From NCBI GenBank assembly GCA_949317995.1, contig OX439050.1, forward strand, positions 50,407,777-50,471,776: 64,000 bases of DNA. The letters are read 5' to 3'. The position numbers and the translations under genes were made by a program. Positions within the stretch are counted from its first letter, which is position 1; every line of letters starts with the position of its first letter. Positions 48,901-54,423 of this stretch are shown in pieces. The notes under the pieces were generated by a model. That model ran no database searches. It was not told where the DNA came from and saw only the letters and a list, made by a program, of their open reading frames with translations. The stretch is from Acholoe squamosa. Taxonomy: Eukaryota; Annelida; Polychaeta; Phyllodocida; Polynoidae.

Positions 48901-50014
48901 AGCTCAAAGAAACAGGGCAAGGTTAGAACCTTGATTTATACCACACCTTAGATTAAAGATGGGTTAGAAGTTAACCCAGGGTCGAGTTTCTGTTTTCCAT
49001 TGATTCATATTGTTTATTGCCGTTCGTTCCTAAGAACGAACGGCTATACGGCACATGGCTATTGTATTATTGACCAATGGGAGGCATCCCTGGCATAAAC
49101 TGCGGAGTCGGGGGCTGAAGGTGTTAGTCATAGTGGAGTCAGGGTCTAATGGCGGCCCCCAGCTGATAATGGCTATGTGAGCTATAGGAGGGGACCCATG
49201 AAGAGCTTTTAGATTTCGTATTAAAATCATATTTGTTCCAAAAATCTTGATCTAAGATCCTATTAAAAATGTTGTAAATCAATTCTATACTTCTTAGAAT
49301 ATAATATGAATACGCACGGCATTACAGCTGTGCTGTGTTTAATAGGCCGAAAATATTGGATGAATTTCTAATCCATGAAACGCATGGCAATTCAAATGCT
49401 TTTAAAAATTGGTATTAAACTCAGATTTGATCGTCAAATTAAATCTGAAATCCTACTATCTTGATCATAGATCACAGATCCTTAATTGAATCCTTTCAAT
49501 TGCATCCTTAACACGGGACTCCGTGTGTATCCATAAATGGATGTGAACAATTTTGAGCCTTTTAGAAGACTATAGATACATGAAACTGGGAGAAAACTGC
49601 CATAAATATATAATAAAATATTATGCGTTGTTTTTAGCGATAATCGTGGTCCCAATAGTGAACTCCTAACCCATCTTTAAACCGTGTATAGCTTATCACT
49701 CTGGCAATTCACCTCTTACATGAGGCCAAATCTCAGTCGTTTCTCATTGTTTTTAATGTTTTTAATTTCCATTTTCCCACTTTATTTCAATTCTATCATA
49801 TCAAAATATACGGACTTAAACAAGTCTACACTGCCATAGCTTTGCAACAGAAAGCAGATTTCATACATTCCCAATGCACTCAAATTTAACAACTATTAAA
49901 ACGATTATACTTTTTTTTGTGCAGGACAAGAGGTACACTTTGACGATGGATGACCTGACACCGGCCCTGTCAGAGTACGGAATTAACGTCAAGAAGCCAT
50001 ACTACTTCACCTAG
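15922..50014 (+). CDS. TAF10: TAF10: TFIID/SAGA histone-fold subunit, 5 exons, 132 aa
   Basis: CDS join: 15922-15937, 36952-37067, 45887-45951, 48810-48921, 49925-50014. The phases agree at all four junctions, and the 399 bp encode 132 residues. TAF10 is a shared subunit of TFIID and of SAGA-type coactivators; its histone fold pairs with TAF3, TAF8 or SUPT7L. Diagnostic motifs are [20 protein letters not shown] across the exon 2/3 join, [23 protein letters not shown] and the C-terminal [15 protein letters not shown]. The N-terminal tail is short compared with vertebrate TAF10 (about 218 aa), as in other invertebrates. The 16 bp first exon is weak alone, but it has an ATG, a GAAA^GTAAGT donor and the phase 1 that exon 2 demands. 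Intron 1 is 21 kb and hosts the CLIC gene and the DIRS element. Confidence 0.9.
16985..17761 (+). CDS. chloride intracellular channel (CLIC) family protein, intronless, 258 aa
   Basis: One uninterrupted frame covers a whole CLIC protein. The thioredoxin-like N-domain has [13 protein letters not shown] followed by CPFCQR at residues 38-43; Cys38 corresponds to the redox-active cysteine of CLIC1. The proposed membrane-inserting segment follows (MFMLLLIK). The all-alpha C-domain includes [19 protein letters not shown], the CLIC landmark, and ends with a basic tail. CLICs are GST-fold proteins that act as oxidoreductases, and possibly as chloride channels, between cytosol and membranes. The gene lies wholly inside TAF10 intron 1 on the same strand. 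Vertebrate CLIC genes have several introns, so a retrocopy origin is possible. A TCTATTCGTAG acceptor at about 16857 could join a 5' untranslated exon. No frameshift or stop is present, which suggests a functional gene. Confidence 0.9.
   Translation: MENTIINPADNLDATELPPNNLVLFVRAGKDGESLGGCPFCQRMFMLLLIKTKDEDIVFTVKTVNMAKAPLDFKKIASRLPVIMHGKEIISDPDEMIQYVDEHFPDPPMAYDSVKAATACQDVFSKFSFFIKDVSHSATPLLAELQKLNNYLDQSPHLFLTRDYPDHLDCIMLPKLQHIRVVAKAFKDFDIPDNLKGFWRYMGNAYSFPVFKKTCPSDQEIVYHWQSKPELPRLSKDKQRLYAPETPSRFSHMVPETS
17762..22048. other. CLIC 3' flank / TAF10 intron 1, no further gene seen
   Basis: A/T-rich and mostly unique in appearance, with T runs near 19010 and 20460. The only clear structure is the hairpin at 19519-19590. 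No open frame here resembles a protein I know. Confidence 0.5.
19519..19590. repeat. perfect 25-bp hairpin
   Basis: TGTGGATCAACACGGTAAAA plus GGTAC (19519-19543) is mirrored exactly at 19566-19590, with a 22-base loop. It may be a very short palindromic MITE or an expressed hairpin. Confidence 0.8.
22049..22344. mobile_element. MITE, TACCGTAATCTCCCGCG family
   Basis: Inverted ends TACCGTAATCTCCCGCG with GTATAAGGCGC on both sides. The interior includes CCACAAGGGGGACACCAAGA and a CATTCAGTAGAACC segment found again at 32213-32508 and 60703-60997. TA at each end may be a TA target duplication. Confidence 0.8.
22748..23517. repeat. 46-bp minisatellite
   Basis: About 16 copies of a unit containing GGTTAACTTGGTCCATGTTA and CACAGAGTACTGGTCCTCAA. 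Copies vary by small indels. Confidence 0.9.
24491..24750. mobile_element. palindromic MITE, AACCCTTTAAGGG / ATGCATTAATGCATCATG family
   Basis: Ends ACCCTTTAAGGG and CTTAAAGGGTT flank inverted copies of TGCATTAATGCATCATG and of CACCAGCACTTCATTGG. Copies of the core words are scattered widely in the window. Confidence 0.7.
24751..25512. other. intronic stretch left of the DIRS element
   Basis: Nothing gene-like. A few GCATCATG family fragments occur near 25010-25080 and 25390, and a CACACACACGC microsatellite near 25240. Confidence 0.4.
25513..25585 (+). repeat. DIRS left terminal repeat
   Basis: The first 45 bases, TTTTACCTCGGG onward, recur inverted in the internal region. Bases 25551-25585 (with GGTGGTCACGTGACGAC) recur inverted in the right terminal repeat. 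Confidence 0.9.
25631..26418 (+). other. candidate intron in the DIRS leader
   Basis: A strong donor TTCCAG^GTGAGT and a strong pyrimidine-rich acceptor TCTTCTTCCAG^G bracket the leader. The acceptor sits one base before the ORF1 ATG. Removing it would delete the leader tandem repeats. Confidence 0.5.
26034..26370. repeat. 76-78 bp tandem repeat in the DIRS leader
   Basis: Four full units and a partial one, each with CTAAGTACATA, CGCTCGGCGAGTTTCGCCGT and GCTCCAGGTACATG. It may be the regulatory or enhancer part of the element. Confidence 0.85.
26420..27829 (+). CDS. DIRS ORF1, gag-like protein (469 aa)
   Basis: The N-terminal quarter is Ser/Lys-rich and disordered. A Tyr/Pro/Gln-rich segment with [19 protein letters not shown] follows at about residues 78-97. 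A helical middle part comes next. The C-terminus is basic and rich in Tyr, Gln, Gly and Arg, suitable for RNA binding. No CCHC knuckle is present, which is usual for DIRS gag-like proteins. The position before the RT frame gives the identity; the sequence itself is weakly conserved. The start ATG follows the candidate leader-intron acceptor by one base. The stop overlaps the still open ORF2 frame, see the slippery site at 27802-27808. Confidence 0.8.
   Translation: MASTSQSSPTAVEKGKKSHKNSSSSSARSSSRHSKDKGAEKDTVSSVNSEKEPEVQTTETPSAPVLLVQQPPQRWAPPMPYYQQGYDYYQDPYQPMDYAYGMDHMAYQCEPVEEEGQGYVVLGPHGQAHAMSVVDDEEEVASVQGDFEAQSSKAKPPPIDHLKGLTGSLAESIQSYRREKAELTKEGPTVHEALSDAINSYFEETYTAQDLEKAAKDFPRPSNVQRLVAPKLEEAIFNSEALSKNAAVRMLDVSLQTLQKGVVSAIAAMAPLGSMMLEKGPEDQQLDAFGRDFNKATRLLVNVCNGLSVKRRDLLKPFLAKPYAKALTKTNIDGDPQWLFGGNLEARIKQAEEDKKISDKVLASKRPGPQDSHSQSKRQKVMGTAPAQAWGPRHPYGQNHYYVQGPRGRYPVPRHQYAQPRFQVAHGYRQTYSQNYQTQGQGYRFKAPRPQGQGQQQQAQQGFSKKGPK
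27802..27808 (+). promoter_or_regulatory. candidate -1 ribosomal frameshift heptamer G GGT TTT
   Basis: In the ORF1 frame the bases read G GGT TTT, an X XXY YYZ slippery heptamer. A shift of -1 enters the ORF2 frame, which is open here and beyond, seven codons before the ORF1 stop. ORF2 has no ATG before codon 37, so a fusion product would explain its translation. A downstream stem is possible but not demonstrated. Confidence 0.45.
27835..29724 (+). CDS. DIRS ORF2: reverse transcriptase, RNase H, DAM-like methylase
   Basis: The RT domain has [37 protein letters not shown] and the catalytic YIDD at residues 209-212. RNase H follows with [11 protein letters not shown], a conserved Glu in [18 protein letters not shown] and VIADHESR. 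The last part has VDMFASRTN and FPPF (residues 554-557), matching the DAM-like methyltransferase region that marks DIRS rather than Ngaro elements. The listed first codon is GTG, which is not a credible start: conserved sequence ([14 protein letters not shown]) lies before the first ATG at 27943. Translation as an ORF1 fusion by -1 frameshift is therefore favoured. The 3' end overlaps ORF3 by 235 bp. No stop or frameshift is visible. Confidence 0.9.
   Translation: MSPFPLHNTVQSFQGGNILKCADAWFKLTKDPWILAMSQGVTIDFYALPSQDWVPPPYKLDPVEVAFMDKEVDKMVARGIIEFTVHEQGEFISNVFLRPKPNGDYRLILDLTDMNKQVMYEHFKMASLQTAVDLVTPNCFMGSVDLKDAYYSIPVREDYRKFLKFRWNGVLYQFVGMPNGLSCAPRVFTKLLTPPFAKLREEGHICFPYIDDSFIMHESKEGCEQSIRRVCETLDGLGFVIHPDKSAFVASQRVIFLGFWIDSVDMSIYPTQEKVDKFMSDSYLLLGKVKPKIREVASLIGLMIAYSAGVQYGPAHIKGLEKCKNEWLAYRKGNFDAKMVLSKDAIQDILWWRASIPTAKKALDVGPPEFELYTDASDDGWGAHRGNVRTNGRWLPSEVDFHTNIHETMAIEYGLKSLCKVRGAHIRVMTDNTTALAYVRHMGGLQSPMCNLVSRNIWNWCESRGIWLTAAHVPGVDNVIADHESRHFQDETEWEINESIFEIICERFGRPQVDMFASRTNCKVQCFVSRRPEPEAWKVDSFSFTWPNKLLYCFPPFSIAGRVLQRILRAGARAILVMPDWESQPWKAKAHKYAVDYVRFRKKKNNLLPHGAPTSLQFIGSLPIIAFLF
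29490..30737 (+). CDS. DIRS ORF3: tyrosine recombinase (415 aa)
   Basis: This is the integrating enzyme of DIRS elements, replacing a DDE integrase. Seen in order are a SAM-like N-terminal part ([19 protein letters not shown]), the first catalytic Arg in [12 protein letters not shown], the HxxR motif in KAHSTRGAS, and the nucleophile Tyr in [11 protein letters not shown]. The start is uncertain because the first 235 bp overlap ORF2 in another frame; a start within the overlap is usual for the group. The frame is intact. The internal complementary region follows 243 bp after the stop. Confidence 0.9.
   Translation: MFSSVQHCRPGASTHIEGRSKGNTRDAGLGESTLEGKSPQVCGGLRTVPQEKEQPTTSWGPYKPTVHRKSTNYSFPFLRRRLQKEGYDKASIDLMIKAWRPSTRKLYTTYINKWIVFCVERGYNWMKGTMPQVCKFMRTLYDSGVGHGVMNVARCALGTLLPQVDGAPIGQHPNICHMVKGTYEDRPSGPRYDTFWDVTKVFKLFKSWGDNSSLSLKKLSLKLAVLILLVTSQRGQTILALRTDELSWEDRNAVFRLSTLLKSNRVGDPLNTVVLRPYILNEKLCVVSTLKAYLTRRQKVREKSERLRRKLNLPPLENPLQLLMSYISPHDGISRDTLARWTIATLDMAEIDTSRWKAHSTRGASASASTKVGSCLNAVMRLAGWKSADSYRKFYNKPIEVDTEHVATNLLRLAD
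30980..31123 (-). repeat. DIRS internal complementary region (circle-junction template)
   Basis: Bases 30980-31024 are the reverse complement of the left end (25513-25557), and 31025-31123 that of the right end (31281-31379), with the two pieces abutting exactly. This region is thought to template completion and circularisation of the DIRS DNA. Confidence 0.9.
31249..31379 (+). repeat. DIRS right terminal repeat
   Basis: Inner 35 bp inverted to the left repeat; outer 99 bp inverted to the internal region. An AATAAA at about 31167, between the internal region and this repeat, could serve polyadenylation. Confidence 0.88.
31561..32139. mobile_element. TTACCGTAAA-ended element with a nested foldback
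   Basis: Ends TTACCGTAAA and TTTTACGGTAA, with words such as TATAAGCCG(A/C)ACCC at the right, resemble a sister family of the GCGTATAAGGCGC elements. At 31584-31932 is an inner inverted repeat, AAAAAGGTTTGTTTCCGGT facing ACCGGAAACAAACCTTTTT, suggesting a second insertion. Confidence 0.6.
32213..32508. mobile_element. MITE, TACCGTAATCTCCCGCG family
   Basis: Full-length copy of 296 bp, the same length as the copy at 22049-22344, with both ends intact. Confidence 0.8.
32519..32645. mobile_element. degenerate TGCGGTC / AAACATGTTT family element
   Basis: Contains ATCAAACATGTTTGATAT and ends GGCCTGTCTGCGGTCACTTT, the right end of the family seen best at 38767-38938 and 54808-55394. The left end is weak. 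Confidence 0.4.
33077..33204. mobile_element. foldback element, AGGGAGTG family
   Basis: Near-perfect inverted arms around TTTTGACCCCCC and TCAAAAATTG; the shortest copy of the family. Confidence 0.75.
33633..33860. mobile_element. palindromic MITE, AACCCTTTAAGGG family
   Basis: Ends ACCCTTTAAGGGCCGCTGATG and its inverse; inner inverted CCAGCACTTCATTGGTGCAT. Second good copy after 24491-24750. Confidence 0.7.
34012..34259. mobile_element. MITE, TACCGTAATCTCCCGCG family, different interior
   Basis: Ends TACCATAATCTCCCGCG and CGCGGGAGATTACGGTA, but the interior is built of repeated GTATAAGGCGCACC words rather than the interior of the 22049 type. Confidence 0.7.
34260..36951. other. end of TAF10 intron 1, decayed repeats
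   Basis: No gene seen. Fragments of the GTATAAGGCGC family lie near 34345, 34725 and 36160-36350, a TGCGGTC-family remnant at 35486-35643, and a possible SINE at 36373. Poly-C near 35785. Confidence 0.4.
36373..36440 (+). repeat. possible tRNA-derived SINE head
   Basis: TGGCCTGTTCAGTAGA resembles an RNA polymerase III A box, and GGTTTGAATGC (36417-36427) a B box, at suitable spacing. The tRNA fold is poor, so it would be a decayed SINE, not a tRNA gene. Confidence 0.3.
36952..37067 (+). CDS. TAF10: TAF10 coding exon 2
   Basis: Acceptor TTGTTTGCAG, donor CTACC^GTAAGA. Residues 6-44, ending with [14 protein letters not shown], the start of the conserved TAF10 core. Confidence 0.9.
37122..37280. 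mobile_element. 159-bp MITE with CTAGAC target duplication
   Basis: CAGGGCTTTTGACAGG and its inverse CCTGTCAAAAGCCCTG form the ends. CTAGAC occurs exactly before (37116-37121) and after (37281-37286). The interior repeats AATGCGCCA and ATGCG words. It sits 55 bp behind TAF10 exon 2. Confidence 0.8.
37293..37531. mobile_element. 239-bp palindromic element next to the previous MITE
   Basis: Arms of about 90 bp beginning AGGGCTCCACTAGACGGCAT, with GGTGCGGCAGC and GGATCCTTTCTG-like words, mirrored at the right end as ATGCCGCCTAGTGGAGCTC. The centre includes GCGCCGCAA. Mismatches between the arms show some age. Confidence 0.7.
37879..38215. mobile_element. inverted-repeat element with CAGTCCAGACTGG arms
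   Basis: TTAAAGCCTGCCACAAACAG at the left faces TTTGCGGCAGGCTTA at the right. CAGTCTG/CAGACTG words repeat inside, and ATCAAACATGTTGGATAT occupies the inner part. Related in plan to the TGCGGTC family. Confidence 0.55.
38767..38938. mobile_element. MITE, CCGCAGACGG / AAACATGTTT family
   Basis: TTAAGGGGACCGCAGACGG at the left faces CCATCTGCGGTCGATTTTA at the right, with ATCAAACATGTTTGATC near the middle. Confidence 0.6.
38941..39460. repeat. 32-bp minisatellite
   Basis: About 15 copies of a unit with CAGCCAAGTGCCTG(C/T)ACATA and ACCCCACCTCAC, in TAF10 intron 2. Confidence 0.9.
39461..40913. other. TAF10 intron 2 stretch without a gene
   Basis: Only scattered GCATCATG and TTAAGGG family words (about 39910-40110 and 40370-40660) were recognised. 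A long C run lies at 39630. Confidence 0.4.
40914..41678. repeat. 25-bp minisatellite, about 30 copies
   Basis: The unit is TTGCATTAATGCATCATGTC plus AGTCC, with few point variants (TTAATG, TCAATA, TTGATG). The core TGCATTAATGCATCATG equals the arm word of the MITE at 24491-24750. A 25 bp unit with no stop keeps all plus frames open, creating false ORFs. Confidence 0.95.
41679..42759. other. TAF10 intron 2 stretch without a gene
   Basis: Nothing gene-like. A GCATCATG-family relic lies at 42180-42270. The stretch is otherwise unremarkable. Confidence 0.4.
42945..43811. mobile_element. TACCGTAATCTCCCGCG-family MITE carrying an 86-bp satellite
   Basis: Both family ends are intact (TACCGTAATCTCCCGCG and CGCGGGAGATTACGGTA). 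The interior is mainly a G/C-rich tandem array at 43141-43686, unlike any other copy in the window. Confidence 0.85.
43141..43686. repeat. 86-bp G/C-rich tandem repeat inside a MITE
   Basis: Just over six copies, unit starts near 43147, 43233, 43319, 43402, 43489, 43575 and 43661. Each has GAGTTCAAGCTGTCATCGGC, CACGGTCGGCGTCAAACCCG and CGGTCTGCCGCGGTGCAGGC. The last copies are nearly identical, which points to recent expansion. Confidence 0.92.
44471..45886. other. end of TAF10 intron 2
   Basis: No gene seen. A cluster of ACGTCA words (AACGTCATATGACGTGG and TGACGTCAC, about 45240-45290) could bind CREB/ATF proteins, but this is sequence resemblance only. A possible SINE head is at 45626. Confidence 0.4.
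45626..45705 (+). repeat. possible tRNA-derived SINE head
   Basis: ACCTAATCAGTAGGAGCG resembles an A box, and GGATCGATTCC (45680-45690) is close to the consensus B box. The T-arm stem pairs poorly, so a decayed SINE is more likely than a tRNA gene. Confidence 0.4.
45887..45951 (+). CDS. TAF10: TAF10 coding exon 3
   Basis: Acceptor TCTTCTTCCAG, donor AGGAT^[26 protein letters not shown] is the first part of the histone fold. Confidence 0.93.
45952..47704. other. TAF10 intron 3, first part
   Basis: No coding exon recognised. The 46177-46500 open frame has an acceptor-like TTATTCGCAG before part of it but resembles no known protein. A GT-then-G run lies at 46790-46820. Confidence 0.4.
47705..48015. 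mobile_element. foldback element, AGGGAGTG family (311 bp)
   Basis: Full-length copy with both ends intact and the inner TAGCCTATAGTAACGTGCGG segment and runs of C. In TAF10 intron 3. Confidence 0.8.
48810..48921 (+). CDS. TAF10: TAF10 coding exon 4
   Basis: Acceptor TTCACATTCAG, donor GCAAG^GTTAGA. It holds the long central helix ([19 protein letters not shown]) and the basic linker SKKQGK. Confidence 0.93.
48953..49680. mobile_element. 728-bp element with TTAAAGATGGGTTAG ends
   Basis: TTAAAGATGGGTTAGAAGTT at the left is mirrored by AACTCCTAACCCATCTTTAA at the right. It fills most of TAF10 intron 4. An inner perfect palindrome, CGTTCGTTCCTAAGAACGAACG, is at about 49021. No transposase frame is present. 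Confidence 0.7.
49925..50014 (+). CDS. TAF10: TAF10 last exon
   Basis: Acceptor TTTTTTTGTGCAG. It encodes [20 protein letters not shown] and ends KKPYYFT before TAG, nearly identical to the vertebrate C-terminus. Confidence 0.95.
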   Translation, partial: DKRYTLTMDDLTPALSEYGINVKKPYYFT

Positions 50015-50662
50015 TCTACCACATCACAAAATTCATTTTTTAAAAATACAAAAAAAATAATGGCATACTCAGTGAACCCCATGCAGGACAGGAGGTTCTA
50101 TGGGCAGTCAAATATCCCTCTCTGATAGTCCTTAGGCCGGAATAATGATGTAATGTCATGCACTATATCCCTTTGTTTGTGAGATGCATGTATGTCGTAG
50201 AACTGACAAATGATTCAGAGTTATGCACTCATGTTTTATGTTGACCCTGTATGGTTAAACTTATTCACTCTCTAAGTGTCGGCCTGATGCACCAATGCAG
50301 TACTGGTGAGGTACTTCTGTATTGGTGAATCACTGCACATGAAACATTGACAAAAAGCTCCACCCTAAAAGGATTAATGTATGTGTGTATCCCTGATATA
50401 TTCAACTATAAAAACAGGATTCAAAAGCATTCATTCTTGGTTATTTTTCACTATGATAATACAGAAGAAAAGAAAAAAGAAAATACCACGCCAATACAGC
50501 GATGTCAAAACAACGCTGTCCAACGAAGATCAACATGTCTGAACTTCATAGAGGAATCTGATATAAAAGTGGCTTAGCTAGTAGGGTAGCCATCTTGCGA
50601 TTACAGGGACGCGTCTACTCCCCACGGTCCCTGAAGATCTAGTTAGGGAATAGTGCATGGGG
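50015..50662. other. TAF10 3' flank
   Basis: No gene. GCATCATG-family words near 50230-50350. No canonical AATAAA was found within the first 300 bases after the TAF10 stop; AAAAATAATGG at about 50050 is the nearest variant. Confidence 0.35.
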
Positions 50663-50759
50663 CATGGCTGTGGGAGTGCTCTAGACTGTATTGAGACATT
50701 GAGGGGCTTTATAGGCCCCGAGATGTCTCAATACAGTTTAGAGCACTCCCACAGCCATG
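50663..50759. repeat. 97-bp hairpin element
   Basis: Arms of 37 bp (CATGGCTGTGGGAGTGCTCT onward, 50663-50699, mirrored at 50723-50759) with one mismatch, and an inner GGGGC...GCCCC stem. Confidence 0.8.
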
Positions 50760-51094
50760 ACCAAGTGTATTATTCCCGTTATAACACTGAAAAATCACCC
50801 ATCAGCCACTTGACAACACATGAATATCAATTTTGAAGTCTAAAGGTGAGATGAAGTTAACCTCCCTGCCAGGAGTGCATTATCCATCTAGATAATGCAC
50901 GGTCAATCAGATTGCAGTATTCAGGATAATGCACTCTGACTTCGCCCAGCAGTGTTATAATTATAACAGTGTTTATTGCATGTTTATTCAATCGGACAAT
51001 TACCACATTTTGATTCTTTGGTATACATGTACCCCCCGGTAATCCCAAAAGTTATGCATGATAGGTACAGCGAGTTAATCGCCTCCACTGAATA

Positions 51095-51397
51095 CACTGC
51101 AAAAAAGGTGTTTAAAGATACACACCAAATTTTCTCAACACCCGCATTTAAACACCTAAACACTTGAAGTGTTTAGGTGTTAAGCTTTTGCACACTTGTA
51201 CTTAAACATCTAAACACTGAAGTGTTTAAGTGTTTAGCATTTAAACACTTGGTTAAACACTTTGTAGTTAAACACGTTTAAAATTGAACATGTTTAGCAC
51301 TAAAGAAGCGTTTAGAAAAGTGGGACAAATAAGTGTTTAAACAAGTGTTTAAGTCTTAAACACTGGTGTTTAATCCCTAAACACTGTTTTTACAGTG
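51095..51397. mobile_element. 303-bp MITE with CACTG(C/T)AAAAA ends
   Basis: CACTGCAAAAAAGGTGTTTA faces TAAACACTG...TTTTTACAGTG. The interior is almost wholly made of direct and inverted AAACACTT/GTGTTTAA words. TA stands directly outside both ends. Confidence 0.7.
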
Positions 51398-52725
51398 TAG
51401 ATGCATTAAAACGAGATGTGAACCTGATACCTTGATGCGTTCTTTATTCATTATGGACACAAGAAATAGGGTTACATAATGAGGGGTGGGGGCTGTAATA
51501 TGTAAGACAGAGCATCATTTGCTTATGTACATGTGAAGTTGGATGGATGATAGCTACGACGAATTATGTAACTAGAAGGAAGTTTGCAGAATAAACGATA
51601 GTTTTACTAAATCCAATAAAACGTACTGTTGTAAATTTCTTGTTTTATCATAAATCAAAGGGGAAATAATTGTCAAAGATTTTTACTTCCATAAATTCCC
51701 ACATACATGTATTTTTATACCACTGGCCGAGCTTTCACCTGAATGAGAGGCGTATCGTTATCCTGCTGACGAGGAGACTGCTACGTACGATATTTAGCCT
51801 TAGCACAATGGAAGGAACGGATGGATAGACTCGTTGTATCGTATATTTGACCACTTCAGAATTTTTGATTATGAAGACTAAGTCGATACCTTCCCTCACA
51901 TTCATTCATGAAACCGTAAACCCTAGGAATAAGCCACGGCCTACCGTATTCAATCTAAAGAGCCCACATGTGCATAGAAATATTTTTTGATGCTCAAAAG
52001 CTAAAAATCGTGGCGCTGGAACTTTTGCCAAAAAAAAAAAGAAACAAAAGTTTTCACCCCCACCTCTCCTCAGGAGGGGGCAAAAGCCCCCCCCCCCCAT
52101 TGGTAATTTCCTTTTTTATTTCATGCCATGAAGACTTATAAAAAAAAAGTCAAAGCGTTGCCTTTCTAACCATGAACCCATACCACCAAGTCCTGTACCA
52201 TAAAATGTCATAATAAAAATTGTGAACTTTTTTTGCTTCTTGTCTGGTTTTCTGTGAGAAATTTTATAATAAACAGTTCATATGAATGATAACTCTACAT
52301 AGAATTAACACTAGAGTGGCTCATGCCACCCCCAGTGGCAAATCATGTCTTGATCTCTGGTCAGGTGACTTATTTAAATGCTAAACTATGTGATGTTAAG
52401 CACCTTTATATCAAAATAACATGAAATATATACAGATCTTAACTTCCTGGCATACATTCTTATTGATCCACCCCTTTGCCCTTCTGGGGGAGACCCCCCC
52501 CCCCCCCCTTCATATGATGAGAATGTATACAGTTGTTTGGAGTTGCAAGCCGCGTCAGCGGCCGGGAGCGTAGCGACCGTAGCAACTCCATAATGTTTTC
52601 GGTTTTCTCCCTGTCACCTATAACGTCATTGGTGACGTCATGCTGCCTCAGTGACGTCACCCGCAGTGGCTAGTGATGTTGCCATGATCTATGAGCGCAA
52701 CTCCTATCCGTGGTCCTTGCCACAC
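51398..52725. other. intergenic, no gene seen
   Basis: A/T-rich with C runs at 52090 and 52495. AATAAACG at 51591 is an isolated polyadenylation-like word. A C/G block at 52540-52600 (CGCGTCAGCGGCCGGGAGCG) has no assigned function. Confidence 0.35.
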
Positions 52726-53717
52726 CCCAGCAAACACATCTTTACCGTGCCAGTACTGGCATCATACTGGCATGTAACAGCAGTACTGGGCCAGTACTGC
52801 CAGTACCAAGCCAGTACAGAGTCAGTTAATCGTGATTGTATTGGTATACTACTGGCATGCCACTACTGGCATGCCATTACTGGCCCACTACTGGGATACC
52901 TATACTGGGCCAGTATAGGTATGCCAATGATGGAATGCCTGTACGGGGCCAGTACCGGCTAAGAAGGGTATGCTGGTAATGGCATGCCAGTAATGGCCCA
53001 GTACTGGCTGATTAATTTCCAACCACACCACAAGATGTCAGCAGTAGCTTGTATTACAATATTTAGGATCAAGGCTAATACCATTTCTCTATGATCATAT
53101 GGTCAAAAACTTCTATGGTGAGGCCAAATTTGTTTAACTTGAAACACCTTTCATTGGCAACCTACTTGGGTTAAAGTTCCAAACCAAATATCATAAACAT
53201 TGGGAGAATTGAAATCATGTTATGCTAAACACCTTATATTTGTCTGAAACAAAACTTACAAACCTGCAGGCAGTGAGATGGATGGCTACATTTAATGCAC
53301 GTTGCCTCTGGGTTGTTACACCAACAGAGTGTGTGGGAGAGTCTTGATATGAGGCCTTTTAATGTGTGAGGTGTAAACATGATGTTGATTTATATCAATT
53401 ATACTTTCCATTTTAGACAGCATGTATTTTACCAACCTATTATTGGAATACAGAAATGGCCTAACACCGGGTCTGTGCTGGCATGCCAGCATAAAGCCAG
53501 TACTGACCCTGTACTGGTCCAGTATTGAAACACCAGTACAGGCCCAGTGTAGGCTCAGTACAGAACCGGTACTCAACCAGTACTGGCATACAGTACAGGC
53601 CCATTACTGGTGCCTCTTGCATGCCTCTAAAGGCCCTTTACTGGGTTGCCTGTACTGGCCTGGTGCAGTTGCCATCATCGGGCCAGTAGTGGCTCGGTAC
53701 AGTCGTGTTTGCTGGGA
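52726..53717. mobile_element. 992-bp element with CCCAGCAAACAC ends and TACTGGC repeats
   Basis: CCCAGCAAACAC at the left and GTGTTTGCTGGG at the right continue inward as matched TACCG(T/A)GCCA(G/C)TACTGG. Both flanks are filled with short CCAGTACTGGCATGCCA units, in opposite orientation on the two sides. The centre is A/T-rich and has no transposase. Confidence 0.7.
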
Positions 53718-53734
53718 CTTTTCTTGTTTAAGTA

Positions 53735-54067
53735 GGGAGTGATCCTTTTTTAACAACAGGGGGAGGGTTGAGTTTGCGCACGAAAGTGCGAAAAAAATCT
53801 ATTTTTTTTCTCCCCCCCCCCCCACCGAGGGGCCGAAAATCGTGTACATATGTGCCCTAGCCGATCAACGCGGCCCTCTTCAGTAGAAGTCGGCCCGACT
53901 ATATGTGCCCTTTTGACCTATAGTAACGTGCAGGCTTTTTCGCTGAAAAATAGGTAAAATCATTCTGACCTCCCCCTGGTCAAGGGGTCGAAAAAATTAG
54001 GACTCTCCCCCCCCCCCCTTCAAATCCATCCCCCCCCCCCCCGCGTTTTAAAAAATGATCACTCCCT
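53735..54067. mobile_element. foldback element, AGGGAGTG family (333 bp)
   Basis: It starts 17 bp after the previous element. Ends AGGGAGTGATCCTTTTTTAA and AAAAATGATCACTCCCT; contains the TATAGTAACGTGCAGG segment. Confidence 0.75.
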
Positions 54068-54199
54068 TAGTTCTGTCTATTCATTGATAAGCTTCTATGA
54101 CTTGCAAGTGGGGGGGGGGGGGGAGGGGCGAGGGTTAAACATTTTCCTATCCACCCACCCCTCACTAGCCCTCACCCGGGTACCACATCACGATCAATT

Positions 54200-54423
54200 A
54201 GGTGGCGGGAAAGAATCGGGGATTCCCAATACATGCTTAAAATAGACGCTGACGCTCTTCAAGCAGAAGAATGACGGCCTTTGAAAAGCTTTCACAGAAC
54301 CGAGTCTATGCATCGAGAGTGAAGGGGATTCCCGGAAATACAGCTGCCAGAAATACAAGCGAGCTAGTTCGGGAAACTCGGGCGGACTAAATGTTCTCTT
54401 AGGACTTGACCGAATCATTTAAG
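54200..54423 (+). other. possible 5' untranslated exon of the caspase gene
   Basis: The stretch ends with a strong donor TTTAAG^GTAAGT at 54423/54424. A TTTATCTTCAG acceptor at about 56926 lies just before the caspase ATG. It contains a 39-codon frame starting MTAFEKL, which would be an upstream ORF. Transcription start is not identified. Confidence 0.35.
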
